A stretch of 64,000 nt of DNA from Protopterus annectens (Eukaryota > Chordata > Ceratodontiformes > Protopteridae), in contig NC_056733.1 in assembly GCF_019279795.1 (NCBI RefSeq), positions 1,997,832,586 through 1,997,896,585 of the forward strand. The letters run 5' to 3'. Every line of letters begins with the position of its first letter. The first letter of the stretch is position 1. The notes below the pieces were generated by a model, which worked only from the letters and a program-made list of their open reading frames with translations, was not told the origin of the DNA and searched no databases. Both the position numbers and the translations under genes were made by a program. This document shows, piece by piece, positions 32,603 to 43,325 of this stretch.

Positions 32603-33976
32603 CCCATTGCTTTGTTCTAAAAGTTCCTTGCGACTGAAACCTGGAGCCTTTGGAATGTCTGGGTTTGACCTGAGTGGCTCTAGTGGGTACTGGAAAGGAC
32701 CAGTTCTTAGTAGGCCAGTGCCTGCTAAACCTGGGTGGCTGCACTTGTAGGAAATCTTTCACAGTTTGCATAGATTTAGCTTTATCTTACATCTTTTTCA
32801 AAACTTCTTCAGCCTCATTACCAAATAGACTGTCCTGTTGTAAAGGAGCATCCAACAACTTTGCTTTAACATGGTCAGGCAGACTTTGCTCCTTGAGCCA
32901 AGAATGCCTTCTTATCACAGATCCAGTTACAGCAGCAGCCCTGCAAGAGGCCTCCAAGGAATCAAAACCACATTGCAAAGTATGCTTTCCAACTTGTTCA
33001 GCTGAATGCAATAAATCCTGCAATTCTACTTTCCACACAGTCAGAAATCAACAATTTTCTGTTTAAGTAAACCCATGACATGCTGTTGATATTTAAGCAT
33101 ATGAAATTGAAAGTTTAAAGCCCTGATTGCCAAGGTTGCAGACGTGTAAACCTTCTTACCCCATCTATCCAGCACCCTGAAATCTCTATCAGAAGGGGTA
33201 GGATTTTTAGCAGTAGAAACCTTAATGCCCTTGGGACCCTGAGAAATGGTTTCAGGGTCAGCAGTAGGGTTTTTAAAAAGGAATTTGTGGGAGTCAGGAA
33301 CCCTGTAGTATCTGTCTGGCTTACTAGGAGCCAGAGGGAATCAGGAGTCACACTGGCTTCTGAGAAAACATCAACAATGTCTAGAACAGGAGGTATAGCC
33401 AAAGGCCTATGCTGAGGAAGAAGAAGAAAATCCCTAAGTCTCTCTCTAGATTCTAAGAAATCCTGACTCTCCCAGTGAAAGTGTTCCCTTAAGGTATGCA
33501 AAGTTTCTCCAAAAGAGAAATCCTCAGGGGGAGAAACAGAAGGGATGGAGTCTTCTGCATCAGAATCCTCATAAGTGGGTATAGATAATTCCTGATCAGA
33601 AGAAATAGAAATCTGATCTGAAGATTCATAGTCAGTGCCTTGCCTAGGCCTCTTAACAGGAGGGGGATGGGTACCCCTGATCAAGGTAATTAAATCCTCA
33701 GCCATTTTGATCATTTGTTTTTTAGGCATTGGGGTCTGTACACATGGAAATCTTTAGGTCTGAAAACACCCTCAGAAGTCGGTGCCTGCTCAGTGGCTCC
33801 AGACCCATCTAAGGTGGAGACATCCGCGGGTTCAATACTTAAAGTAGCTCGGACTCCGAATGGGTGTCAGTAGAGGCCTGCGAATCAAAACTAATGGGTA
33901 TCAGGGGCTGCGAAAGCACCTCACTGAGTACCGGCGAACCGGCGACTGGCTTAGGAGAAGCTTCATCGGTTTTAGG
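32541..33976 (-). pseudogene. DIRS gag-like protein, copy F (middle and C-terminus)
   Basis: Pieces: MPKKQMIKMAEDLITLIRG with acidic EDSDAEDSIPSVSPPEDF and RPLAIPPVLDIVDVFSEAS (33115-33729); LQDLLHSAEQVGKHTLQCGFDSLEASC and RRHSWLKEQSLPDHVKAKLL (32787-33038); FLQVQPPRFSRHWPTKNWSF and the Ser/Lys/Thr-rich tail in 32560-32771. The gag N-terminus is at 36090-36364, beyond LINE3. Several frameshifts are present. Confidence 0.82.
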
Positions 33977-36089
33977 TTCATAGGTAGATACTAGGCTATC
34001 TGCCCTAGGGCATTTATAAGCCTAGCCAGAGTGTATTTGGCTTCCGCCTCCCTATTAGTTTAGCCCACTGTGCCTCTGTAAAGTAGGTCACAGAAGGTAC
34101 CCTTTTAAGATTAGTTTACTGTGCCTCTTTCTAGCAGGGACACAGGAGAGATCCCAGGGGAGAATTTGCGATTTCCCATCCACGCGTCCAAATTTCGCTT
34201 GAAGAGGATCAGCGAGGGGCTATGTCTAACATGAATTGGGATTCTATTCCAGAGTGAGGGGAGCCTCTGGGAAATGAATCGGTCCCTCCAGCATGTCCTA
34301 TTTATTTTTGTGCTGAGGTTTAGGTCCCTGGAGCGTGTAGCTCTAAGGGACTTGGATTTTTTGAGGTGGAGCATGTCCATTAATTCTGGGTTTGACATGG
34401 CTTTGTACGTCCGGCATAGATCGCCTCTGAGTAGGCGGTAAGCAACTGAGTAAAGCTGGAGTTTCTTTAGTCGAGCTGCATAGGACATCTGTTTGTAGCC
34501 CATGATCCTCTTGGTGAGGTACTTTTGGGGTCTAGGTGTCGGGTAAGGTACATCCCAAAAGGGGCATTGTATTCAATTATGGGCCTGATGAGTGACGAGT
34601 AGAGGGGCACAATGACCTCTCTTGATCTAGATGCGAACCCTTTCGTGATAAGGTGGGCTATATAGAAGGTCTTTCTAACCACTTTGGCAACGTGATTATC
34701 AAAGGAGAGATTACTATCTACGTTGGTCCCCAAATCTCTAATTACTTCTTCAGTACTTAATGGATTACCACCTATGTGGTAATTTGTGGGCACCTTGTTT
34801 TTCCCAAAGGGGATGACTATGCACTTTTTAGCATTTAGCTTGAGCCCATGGTTCTGGCACCAAGCATCCATCTCTGTGAGACCCTTTTGGAGGATGCTTG
34901 TGTCAGCTGGAGATTCGATTATGGCCCCTAGTTTGCAGTCATCTGCGTACTTTGTCAGCCATAATCTCCCCGTGTTAGCCTGAATCTCAGAGAAGTATAT
35001 ACCGAACAAGAGAGGTCCCAGAACTGAGCCCTGTGGGACGCCACTTGTAACTGGTTTGGATTCGGACATGGCACCTGCGATTCTGACCATGTGAGTTCTA
35101 TCTCTGAGCCAGTTTGCAACCCATCTTGTGATATAGGGGTTGATATTTAAGCTGGTAAGCTTATTTATGATGACCGAGTGGGGTATTGTGTCGAAGGCTT
35201 TTGCGAGGTCCAGGTAGGCTGTGTGGACTACCCTGCCCTCATCTATGGCTTTGGTAACGGTTTCAAAGAAATCAACTAGGTTTAAAAGGCAAGATCTGTC
35301 CTTAAAGCCGAATTGGGTACGGTCCAGTGTATGGAGGCTCCCAATGTCTTTGTTTATGAGTTCCATGATAATACGCTCCATAGCTTTACAGACCAGACTA
35401 GTCAGGCTTATGGGGCGATAGTTTCCGGGGTTCGTTGTGGCACCCCCTTTGTGGAGTGGGACCACTGTAGCTGTACGCCATTCTTTGGGTACATATCCTG
35501 TAGTAAGGCTAAGTTTGAACAGTGACTTAATGTGAGGGTTCAGTTCTTCTTGGAGCTCGTGTAAGACACAGCCAGGGACACCGTCCAGTCCCATAGATGC
35601 TGTGTTTTTTTGCTTTGGAGAGGGCAGCTTTCACCTGTGCATCTGTGATGTCAGGGAGGTTACATTCAGTTGGGATAGGCGTTTGCTCCTTTTGGGGGGA
35701 AAGGGGGAGAAGTTTGCGCTGAATCTGTCTGCCAGGATGTTGGCTATGTCTGTAGGTTCGGTATATTTTGTACCGTTATGCAACAATTCAGAGCATATCT
35801 GGGAGTTTCCGCCCATGTTTCTGACACAACTAAAGAAGGCCTTGTGATTATCTTTAGTGTCTAGGGCAATTTTTCTTTCGAAACTGGCCTTTAATGATTT
35901 TATGAGGGATCAAAGTTTCTTGCCAATACTGATCAGAGATGCCTTCCCTTTTTGGGATTTTGCTCTGTCATGTAGTAGCTTCCTCCTTCTGTTGTATAGC
36001 TTATTTATGGCTGGGGTCCACCAGACCGGTCTCCTGTTTTTGGAGGAGTGAGTCTTGGTTTTATTTGGGATAGCACGATCCATGCATTC
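33977..36089 (-). mobile_element. CR1-like LINE3, 5' truncated, inserted in gag of F
   Basis: Left of 33977 and right of 36089 are adjoining pieces of the F gag (..CATCGGTTTTAGG and CTGGACCTCG.., compare GTTTTGGACCTCGG in E). The LINE begins within the linker after the endonuclease (GCATGGATCGTGC, as LINE2 at 17429) and ends in a non-coding tail of about 130 bp. No clear target duplication is visible. Confidence 0.85.
34111..36060 (-). pseudogene. CR1-like reverse transcriptase, LINE3
   Basis: The main frame (34467-35594, 375 codons) holds most of RT: MGLDGVPGCVLHEL, ATVVPLHKGGATTNPGNYRP, FGFKDRSCLLNL, TAYLDLAKAFDTIPHSVI, VTSGVPQGSVLGPLLF, and the catalytic KYADDCKL, then the thumb. A shift near 34510 moves the C-terminus (RLKKLQLYSVAYRLLRGDL, LWNRIPIHVRHSPSL) to 34111-34503. 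The N-terminal linker is in 35631-36060 with shifts. No endonuclease remains. PQGSVLGPLLF and the C-terminal pattern place it in the CR1 clade. This is the best-kept LINE frame here, so it is relatively young. Confidence 0.88.
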
Positions 36090-36364
36090 CTGGACCTCGC
36101 CGGTCTGTCTCTGTCTTTATCTTTGCATTTTTTAGATATTCCGGTAGTCTGATTGCTAACCGATATTTCTGGATAGTAAAATCTTGAGACAAAATATTTA
36201 GAAGCAAAAATATGTTGAGGTTTACTAGTGCGTTGATTAAATTTAGCACAAAACCGACAGCAACGCACATTGTGGTCATGGCCTAGGCAAAGAATACAGT
36301 ACAAATGAAAATCCTTATGAGGTATTTGCTTCCCACAAGTAATGCAATTAACTTTTACTGACAT
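36090..36364 (-). pseudogene. DIRS gag N-terminus, copy F
   Basis: ATG at 36362-36364 opens MSVKVNC, with CITCGKQIPHKDFH, CILCLGHDH and CRFCAKFNQRT forming the Cys/His cluster. LINE3 breaks it at 36089. The rest of gag is 32541-33976. Confidence 0.83.
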
Positions 36365-36379
36365 CAGTAAAGAGCAAGA

Positions 36380-36684
36380 AAAAGTTTCCCCAACGGGGTA
36401 CTTAGCTTTTAGTTGAAGACTTTGGTTCTGAAACTTGAAAACGAAAATTTCAGGAGTCTGCCGACCGGCACTTGCAAACTGCTTCTGCTTCAGGCACCGC
36501 GCGGCAAGAAAGACTGATGTAATGGTGTCGGCTGCATGTTTCATACCCATGACAACCTGACGTCATGGAAGAAGGGACAGCAACCGACGCAAGACTCAAG
36601 ACTTTGTTAATCAGGCCAACTGAGAGCAACCTGCCAGCAGATTACCCAAATGCAATGACTGCAACAGTGAAACATGAAGAACAT
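36380..36684 (-). repeat. 5' ITR of copy F
   Basis: This is the family 1 ITR with TGACGTCA at 36558-36565. The TATA position reads TATGAAA on the minus strand, so the TATA box is damaged. It ends GAACAT at 36684, followed by C and the gag of copy H. Confidence 0.78.
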
Positions 36685-37723
36685 CAGAAATTTCAGAATC
36701 CTGATCAGAAGAATCAGAAGGAAATCAGTCCTAGGTCTCTTAGAGGGGGAAGGGTGGCTTCCCCTGATTAGAGTAATAAGGTCTTCAGCCAATCTTATCA
36801 TTTGTTTTTTAGGCACCTGACCATGCTGTCTGGGCGTCAAGTTTTCTAGGCATAGATCGAGTTTTAGGCCTTGAAGAAGAAGATGGTGTCGGTTTAATAT
36901 GCAAGTCAGTAGGCCTGAATACACCCTTAGAAGCCAGTGCCTGCACAGCGGCTCTGGACCCATCCATGGTAGACACATCCGCAGGTTCCACAGTCGAAGA
37001 AGCATCTTGCAGCATATCGGACTCCTAATGGGTCTCAGTAGAGGCCTGCGAATCTGAAGTAGCAGGTATCAGGGGCTGCAAAAGTGCCTCATTGAGTACT
37101 GGCGAACTGGCGACTAGCTTACGAGAAGCACCGGCAGCTTTGGACCTATGCGGTGTGTGTCTGTCTTTATCTTTGCGTTTTTTTCGGAATGTCGGTAGTC
37201 AGGTGGCTTACCGAAGCAATTCCTGGATAACTGAACAGAGTACCAAAATATTTGGATGCGTAAATGAACAAACGACGACTAGTATGAGGTTTGAATAAGG
37301 CACAAAACCGACAACGAGTACGTCGTGGTCTGGCATAAGCAAGGAATGCAGTACGAATGAAAATCTTTATGAGGTATTTGCTTTCCACAAGAAATACAAA
37401 TGTTAACTTTTACTGTGATCGGTTTAGAGCAAGAAAAAGGATCCCCAATGGGGTACTTAGCTTAGTTGAAGACTTTGGATCTGAAACTCGAGAACGAAAA
37501 TTTCAGGAGTCGGCCGACTGGAACTTGCGAACTGCTTCTGTCACCGCACGGCAAGAAAGACTGATGTAATGGCGTTGGCTGCATGCTTTATACCCCTGAC
37601 TACCTGATGTCATGGAAGATGAGACAGCAAATGATGCAGGACCCAGATAATCAGGCCAACTGAGGGCTACTGCAAGCAGATAACCCAAATGGGACGACTG
37701 CAACAGTGAAACACGAAGAACAT
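36685..37723 (-). mobile_element. DIRS family 1, copy H (5' fragment)
   Basis: This is a 5' end fragment with gag N-terminal half and ITR, cut at 36685 in gag by the right end of F. Gag pieces: MIRLAEDLITLIRGSHPSPSKRPR and ASKGVFRPTDLH (36607-37015), and the Cys/His leader near 37300-37420. The ATG is mutated (plus-strand GAT at about 37413). The ITR has a mutated CRE-like site (TGATGTCA at 37604-37611) and TATAAAG. It ends GAACAT before C. The rest of H is not found in the window. Confidence 0.8.
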
Positions 37724-38125
37724 CTTAGGGCTACGGCTTCTGCTGCACCTCCATCAGCCACATCTTCCAAGGAGTTACGTCAGCTCGAAGGGATGTCCGA
37801 CTTCAGGCACAGATTCACAGGCAGAGGCCAGTTCTGAGGCCATCTTGACTTCGGCCATGAGCACGTCTTTGGAGGTAGAACAGACGTCCATGGGGAACTT
37901 CGGCGCATTATTATAGAGGGTGAATCCCTCTTAAGAGTGATGGAGTTGTTCTTGCCTGCCATTTCCTTTTATTACCATGCTTTTTGTTTGGCTGGGACTT
38001 CTGTTTAGAAAGCTGCCAGAAATGATCTTGCTTAAAGGAGGGAAATGGGAATATGAAACATTTTCAATACTGCCTGCATGAGTTTACATCTGTCATCCTA
38101 GTGTTTAGGGATCCGATTAGCTGCG
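37724..38125. other. Target region of copy H, unassigned
   Basis: A minus-strand 60-codon open frame (37780-37962, MAGKNNSITLKRDSP..) and a short MAEVKMASELAS-like stretch in another frame are visible. They could be gag of an old family-3-like DIRS copy, but no diagnostic motif is kept. Confidence 0.3.
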
Positions 38126-38300
38126 TTCAAACACACAATCAAACTCAAGTGGCGCATCCAACATCTCATTTTTGAACTCAACAGAAAATTTCTGGCTGTG
38201 CAACCAAGCAAACCTCCTTATCATCACTGCTTGGGCTGCATTACTAGCAATAGTATCCACCTCCTCCAAGGCACTTTGTCAACACTGATACTCTCTGAGA
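38126..38300 (-). pseudogene. Old DIRS gag relic
   Basis: GCATCCAACATCTCATTTTT..CAACCAAGCAAACCTCCTTATCATCACTGC..ACCTCCTCC lines up with the gag block encoding RRHAWLKEQSLPDHVKAKLLDAP (for example 590-700 in copy A). On the minus strand it reads about IRRFAWLHSQKFSVEFKNEMLDAP. It is degraded, divergent from families 1 and 2, and closer to the family 3 gag of L. Confidence 0.5.
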
Positions 38301-39349
38301 CAATATATGCTGAATGACAGGGGGAAACAGAGGGGGTCGTGTCTGATGAATGAGGAATTACTCCCTAAAGACAAGGAATTTTTTTCCACTGCTATCCATA
38401 ATCTTGATGAATGAACTTCAGAATCCATTTGTCTGAAAATGTTGCCAAAGACAGGTGGAGATTCAGACTTTCTGAAATGGAAAAGGGAATGCCAGGGTGG
38501 GGGTGGGGGTGGGGGTGCATGGTCCCTTAAACAGGGATTTTGACTGGTTAGCTGCCTTTTTGGGGGTGGGGTCCAGCTTTCCTTCAGGAACTCCCTTTTC
38601 ATTGGTTCTTAAACATCTGCATTTTGGTGAAACTGTTCATTTTACTTGCCAAAACTGGATAAAAGAGTACAGAATTCCTTGGAAAATTTGGAAAAAGATG
38701 TCTGAAAAATATGAGAGATTCCCCGAATTAGCTTACCCCTCTCATCACTTTATTTGATAACCTCTGCAGCAGAGGGACCCAAAAACTAAATCTTTATCCA
38801 CAGGAGAATTATTTAATATCTCATTTTCACATCTGGGAGGTTCTGAGAATGCAGCCACCTCAAAACAGTACCAGTGGCCATAGTCCTGGTAGCAGTATCA
38901 ATCGTACACACATTTTACACCACCTGAAGCAGATTTTTTCTCACAAAAAACTAACTTCAGACTAAACATTCCTCATACTTTCACAATTAGTCAGAATAAA
39001 CTAACATACGAGCCTGACACTTTGTATACTATACTTATCAATTACCATCCTTGTCAGTAAGTGTAGGATTGGAATTAACTAATGTTTAGCCACAGTAGGA
39101 TTAACCAAAGCTACGGCTGTTGTGTCAGGTTTGGGATGAGTCTACAAAACATAAAAGACTAGGGAACTTTATACAATCTGCCTTTTTGGGGGAAGCAGAC
39201 AGCATAGGACGAACGTTCAGAAAATTCTATTTGTAACAAGTCGTTATTTTCTTAGGGACTGACACCCCTCAGACGTCGCCCACTGAAAACACTGGCACAT
39301 TTTAGAAATAGTCTCAAAGATAGAATCAGACAATATGCTTTCCTCTAAA

Positions 39350-39352
<3 letters not shown>
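38301..39352. other. Old repeat-derived sequence, unassigned
   Basis: A short match to the gag/RT boundary (CAGAATCCATTTGTCTGAAAA, 38420 on) suggests further DIRS decay. A GGGGGT run is at 38497-38516. I see no gene. Confidence 0.3.

Positions 39353-39385
<33 letters not shown>
39353..39385. repeat. Poly(A) tract, 33 bases
   Basis: A pure A run on the plus strand. It could be the tail of a retroposed sequence ending here, but I recognise no element before it. Confidence 0.9.
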
Positions 39386-39387
<2 letters not shown>

Positions 39388-40360
39388 TCCATCTGTCACT
39401 TCATCTTCCTGTCAGATTCAGAATCTCTTCAGGAAAACATGTACCCCTTTTTTTTTAACCAGAAACGACCTTATAAAAAGGATCAACAGCCTGAATTAAG
39501 CTCTAAGCCAGATCTACAAAACTACCTCTGTTGTCAAGGGAAATTTGATCAAGGGCATATTTGTTTCTTTTTGGCAGGGAAAGTGGGGCCAACAGAGTTT
39601 ACTACAGCAGCTTCTCCAAGGATAGGTACAACATTCTGACTAAATATGGAAAACTTCCCCGCCCCTTCTCCCAGTACCAACAAGAGTGTTCTCCCTTGTC
39701 CATTAAGGGGGCTCCAACAGCTGCAGTGGTAGTTGCTACCCCCCCTGGATCCATATTGGCTGTAGGTGCTTCAGAGGGATCCAGGGTAAAAGAGTAGTAA
39801 TCTCAGAGCTAGCTTTGGACACAGCAGAGCCACCCACAAGTGGCTGAGGCAAACTGCTAGCCTGCTGCTGTGGCAAAGGTTCTTTGCTTAACTTTTCCTT
39901 TTTGTGGCTGGAAGATTGACCAAGGGAAAGGTAGCTTGTTCCATGTTTAAGCTAAAAAATGGTGCCTCTTTCCCAGGGAAAACAAGTGGCACAAGCCAGT
40001 AAAAACTTGGAAGTTGTAAAAAGTCACTTTTTACCCAACAGAAAAAAAAAGCAGCAAAAAGCACCCTTTACCAGCTCCAAGTAGAAAAGTAAACTTTTTT
40101 CCACAGAAAAAAAAAAAAGTTTTCAGCTATTACTTTTGAACTGATAGGAAAAAAGTACATACCAATTCAAAAGTACAGTTAAGTCTCAAGACAGTCCATT
40201 AAAACAAACTCATAGTATAAAAAATAACTTTCTTAACCAGGAATCTGCAAAATCAACAAATATTTAAATGTGGGATGCAATTCCCCAAAGGGAACTTATC
40301 TGCCCAGCAACAGAAGAGCACATGCTGACTGCAAATCCTCAAAAGCCAGCAGAGGAGTGC
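39386..40360. other. Unassigned stretch, A-rich
   Basis: Several short A runs (40045-40054, 40108-40119) and no supported gene or repeat family. It probably contains decayed gag of the family-3-like relic whose RT lies next to it, but no motif proves this. Confidence 0.3.
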
Positions 40361-40363
40361 ACT

Positions 40364-40730
40364 CTACTGCAGCATGAAAGCTCTGAACAGCTTGGCGCTG
40401 AAACCTGCAGTGGTAAGTCTGAAAGGCAGAGCCCTGAACCAATAATGACTGGCTCTCAGCTGGAAGCAAATGTACCTTCTGGGCTGCTGCGCAATCTTCA
40501 TATAAGCATCTGAAGTACTGCAGAGCACATCTAACTTCCCCCCTTCCCCAGGAAGGGAAGAATGGATTGCACCTTCACCATATGGAACATGGTCTTTTTC
40601 ACAAATGTATTTAGTTTGCTGAGGCCCAGGATGGTCCAATCTTTTTCAAAACTAAAGAATCCTGAATAGACTATATCCTTTGTGGTCTGTTGGACCCCCT
40701 GGTTGACTTTTTCCCCCCTAACAGCCAGGA
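40364..40730 (-). pseudogene. Old family-3-like DIRS RT relic
   Basis: The minus frame 40364-40639 has RRYICFQLRASHYWFRALPFRLTTAGF, matching RRYLRFKAG..YQFSALPFGLSTAPRVF of the DIRS RT. Just upstream (40600-40720) a TILGLSKLNTF-like stretch matches ILDLSILNTF in another frame. The next block (40735-40900) has the CTCTGGATATTATT motif shared with L at 54125-54140. No YLDD is left. Confidence 0.55.
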
Positions 40731-40999
40731 AACCTCTTGGACTGTAGCCCTTCTTTGCTAGGATGGAACTTCTGGAAGGGTCTTGCAGAAAGGGGTCTGT
40801 TTAGACTTGAAAAGCAATTATGCAGCCTCTGGATATTATTCATTTCAGCCAAGAATTCTGTGTGATGCCCATCTAATTTTCCAAGTGAACAGATAAGCAT
40901 CCAGCTGCCTCTGGAGAGGAGAAGGCGGGCAATGTGGACTCCTCCTGCGTCTGGTGTGAAGCCATTTGGTGAACTGGGAAGTCTGGCTGATCATATCCA

Positions 41000-41345
41000 T
41001 GGGAAAGGGTGTGGGGTTGGTCCTACCCAGTTACACAGTTACACCCCTCCCCTGGTTCCCAATGATATGACTAACTGGAAGGTATGCAGTGGGGACATGC
41101 GGCAGATCACCTTGCATTCGCAGCAGCTCAAAAACTTGTCCTCACCATATTATCCCCTTGGCCTAGGCTTCAGAGTGTGATGTCACCAGCCCCCATCAGA
41201 GATTGCCACAGGAGATGCCCACAAAATCATCCACCAAGGATGGCAGCACACATCTATCCCTGCCTCTCAGACTTTCAAGCTGCTAATCAAACCCAGGTCA
41301 CCTGGGCAATAGTCAGGGCTTCATTCCTCTATGCCACAGGAGCAG
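41000..41345 (-). mobile_element. tRNA-derived SINE-like unit
   Basis: Read on the minus strand from about 41345, it has an A-box-like TGGCATAGAGGAATG and, about 45 bases on, a B-box-like GGGTTTGATTAGC, then an unmatched body. The spacing suits a tRNA-derived promoter. No target duplication or tail was found, so the call is tentative. Confidence 0.4.
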
Positions 41346-42151
41346 TTTCTTACACAAACTTTCAGTGCTCTTCATGCAGGGAAGGAGCTGGGCCACAGGT
41401 GCCCCTGATTTCTTGAGGAAGGGATGGATTGAGGTTATCTGAAACTGTCTGACCCTGGGAAAGATGAGTGCCAACAGTCATAAATAAGACTGGGAAGTCA
41501 GAGAGCCGGAGAAAGACACTTCCCCTCCCAAGTTGATGGTCAGGCCACAAACTTCTCAGAAACCTTTAATGCAGAGGACAGAGCCAATGGCATTTAGGGA
41601 GGCTCTCTTCGATTTGGCACAAAACCTAAACCAAATGATCAGAAGCTGGAGAGCTGAAGCACCCAGGGATGAGAACAGACCTGACAGCATAAGAGTTAAT
41701 CTCATCTCTGGATGAATGGTGTCTACACTTCAACTATGGGAGCCCATCAGCTCCAAAGACTTCGGAATCAAGTAGATCAGAGAAACTACCAACATAGCAG
41801 ATCCCAAGACTAAATGTCAACAGTGGGAGGATGGGGAGGGGGATTTTGGTTCCAAAGCCACCAGGTCCAAAATCAGGACTTGAGAAGGAGCAATGATAAA
41901 GAAGGCAGGTGGGCCAGCTCTTCACGCTCACAGCTGAAAGGAACAGAAAGACTCCCATACTTACCCAAACCTTAACAAAAGCCCATATCATCTAATCCAT
42001 GATGCTTCTGCAAGATCTGACGGACTTAAAGAACACTGCAGAAGATGGTCTTGTGATCATAAACCTAGACAGCTCACACTCAAGGCTCAGACCATGGGGA
42101 CAGAATTATTTTCTGGGAGCAATCAGACAATAATGATCTCAGAATTACATG
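41346..42151. other. Unassigned stretch
   Basis: I see short open frames only, with no recognised product. Probably decayed DIRS gag sequence belonging with the relic at 42530-42845, but this is a guess from position. Confidence 0.25.
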
Positions 42152-42411
42152 TCTATATCATATGAGCGAATCGCACAAATTGCGAATGCTCATATCATCG
42201 AACGTATTGGACCTTGAAGTGCTTTTTTCTGAGATCGCGGTAAAGTGAAGAATGGGATATTTGCCCTTTCCTCACTGTAGAGCGATCTCGGAGTTGGAAT
42301 ATATATTTAGCGGGGGGGGGGGCCCAGCCCCCCACAATAGGAAGTTCGAGGTCCGGTACGTTCCATATTATGAGCGTTTGCAATTTCTGCGATTCGCTCA
42401 TATGATATAGA
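42152..42411. mobile_element. Palindromic MITE, 260 bp
   Basis: The ends are inverted repeats of about 60 bases: TCTATATCATATGAGCGAAT at 42152 and its complement ending at 42411, with few mismatches. Each terminal repeat is itself nearly palindromic (ATATGAGC...GCTCATAT). The 130-bp middle includes a G run (42313-42322) and no coding frame. It looks like a non-autonomous DNA transposon. I could not identify the superfamily or a sure target duplication. Confidence 0.7.
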
Positions 42412-42529
42412 CCCCAGAATCACTTAAAGACCGAACTGGAGGATAGGGCTGGGATTAATCTGACAGCTTGGCATCAAGAATGGAGAATATCCCAGTGATT
42501 TTGCAAGCTTCGATATTGGTCCAGCAGGA

Positions 42530-42845
42530 TTCAGGGAGTTTGCATACCTTTTTTCTTTATCCTTCTCTCAATCTCCACTTCCACCATTGTCTCTGTCTTT
42601 AGGTTTGTCCTTATCTTTTTCTTTGGATTTGCCCTTATGCGAAGTAGCAGCAATCTGCTTCTCAGCATCTTTAGGAAGCTGTACAGGGTAGAGTCGTTCC
42701 AGAAACTTACCAAATCTCCCGCTGTGCTGAGGAGAATGACTCAAATATAATTTTTTTCTGTCCAAAAGTACCCACTGGCCAAAGGACAAAATGTCAAGTA
42801 TTAAAATTGTCAGGCCCAAAACAATAAACACACTGATACAGGATC
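42530..42845 (-). pseudogene. Old DIRS gag N-terminal relic (family-3-like)
   Basis: On the minus strand VYCFGPDNF resembles the gag CLGPEH motif of L, followed in another frame by a Lys/Asp-rich stretch (HKGKSKEKDKDKPKDRDNGG) like the KKRKDK region after the Cys/His cluster. The match is weak. Confidence 0.4.
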
Positions 42846-43325
42846 ATATCTTGTCTGCACTAGAGATGTTGTTTAAAACTGAAGCCTTTTCCATAACCAA
42901 ATGAAAATTAACAGATGAAGTCCATAGACAGAAATTAACAGGCCAGCTTGGGTAGCCCCAGTAAGAAATGAGGGATTTTTTTTTTACACTGTAGAAAAAG
43001 TTTGCCTAAAAAGGTAGAAAAAACCCTGCTAGAAATGATCGGAAGACTAAGAAAATGAAGAAAAATACCCCCTTAAAACCAAAAACTTGCTCAAGAGGAG
43101 TGCTGGAGAAACAGTTTTGGCTAGAAGAGTGGAGAACGAAATACAAGGGGATGCTACTAATGCACAGCATTGAGACAGAACAGTAGGTAGTTCTAGAACA
43201 CTGCCAACTTGGATATGCCCTGAGGAGGATAACCCAACTGCTATTGCAGACAGAGGGTACAACACAGAATCACAGTATCAGAACACTAATTATCTAGCAA
43301 ACGGTGTAAAAAAAGTGTTACATAC
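42846..43325. other. Probable KPNA4 intron, no recognised feature
   Basis: Follows the KPNA4 exon on the minus strand. The donor GTATGT is at 43320-43325. No other gene or repeat is recognised. Confidence 0.5.

Larger units (their letters stand above)
18166..36684 (-). mobile_element. DIRS family 1, copy F (split into three parts)
   Basis: The parts are 18166-18698 (3' ITR and spacer), 29500-33976 (ICR, YR, RT/RH, most of gag) and 36090-36684 (gag N-terminus, 5' ITR). Together they make about 5.6 kb, a full-length DIRS. G1 (18699-29499) interrupts the spacer and LINE3 (33977-36089) interrupts gag. The left flank is LINE2 (AA before 18166), but the right flank from 36685 is gag of copy H, so the two flanks do not match. 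Confidence 0.88.

Noticed and set aside
38497-38757. Plus-strand 86-codon frame with Gly-rich start
   Set aside because: It begins in a GGGGGT repeat and has no recognised domain.
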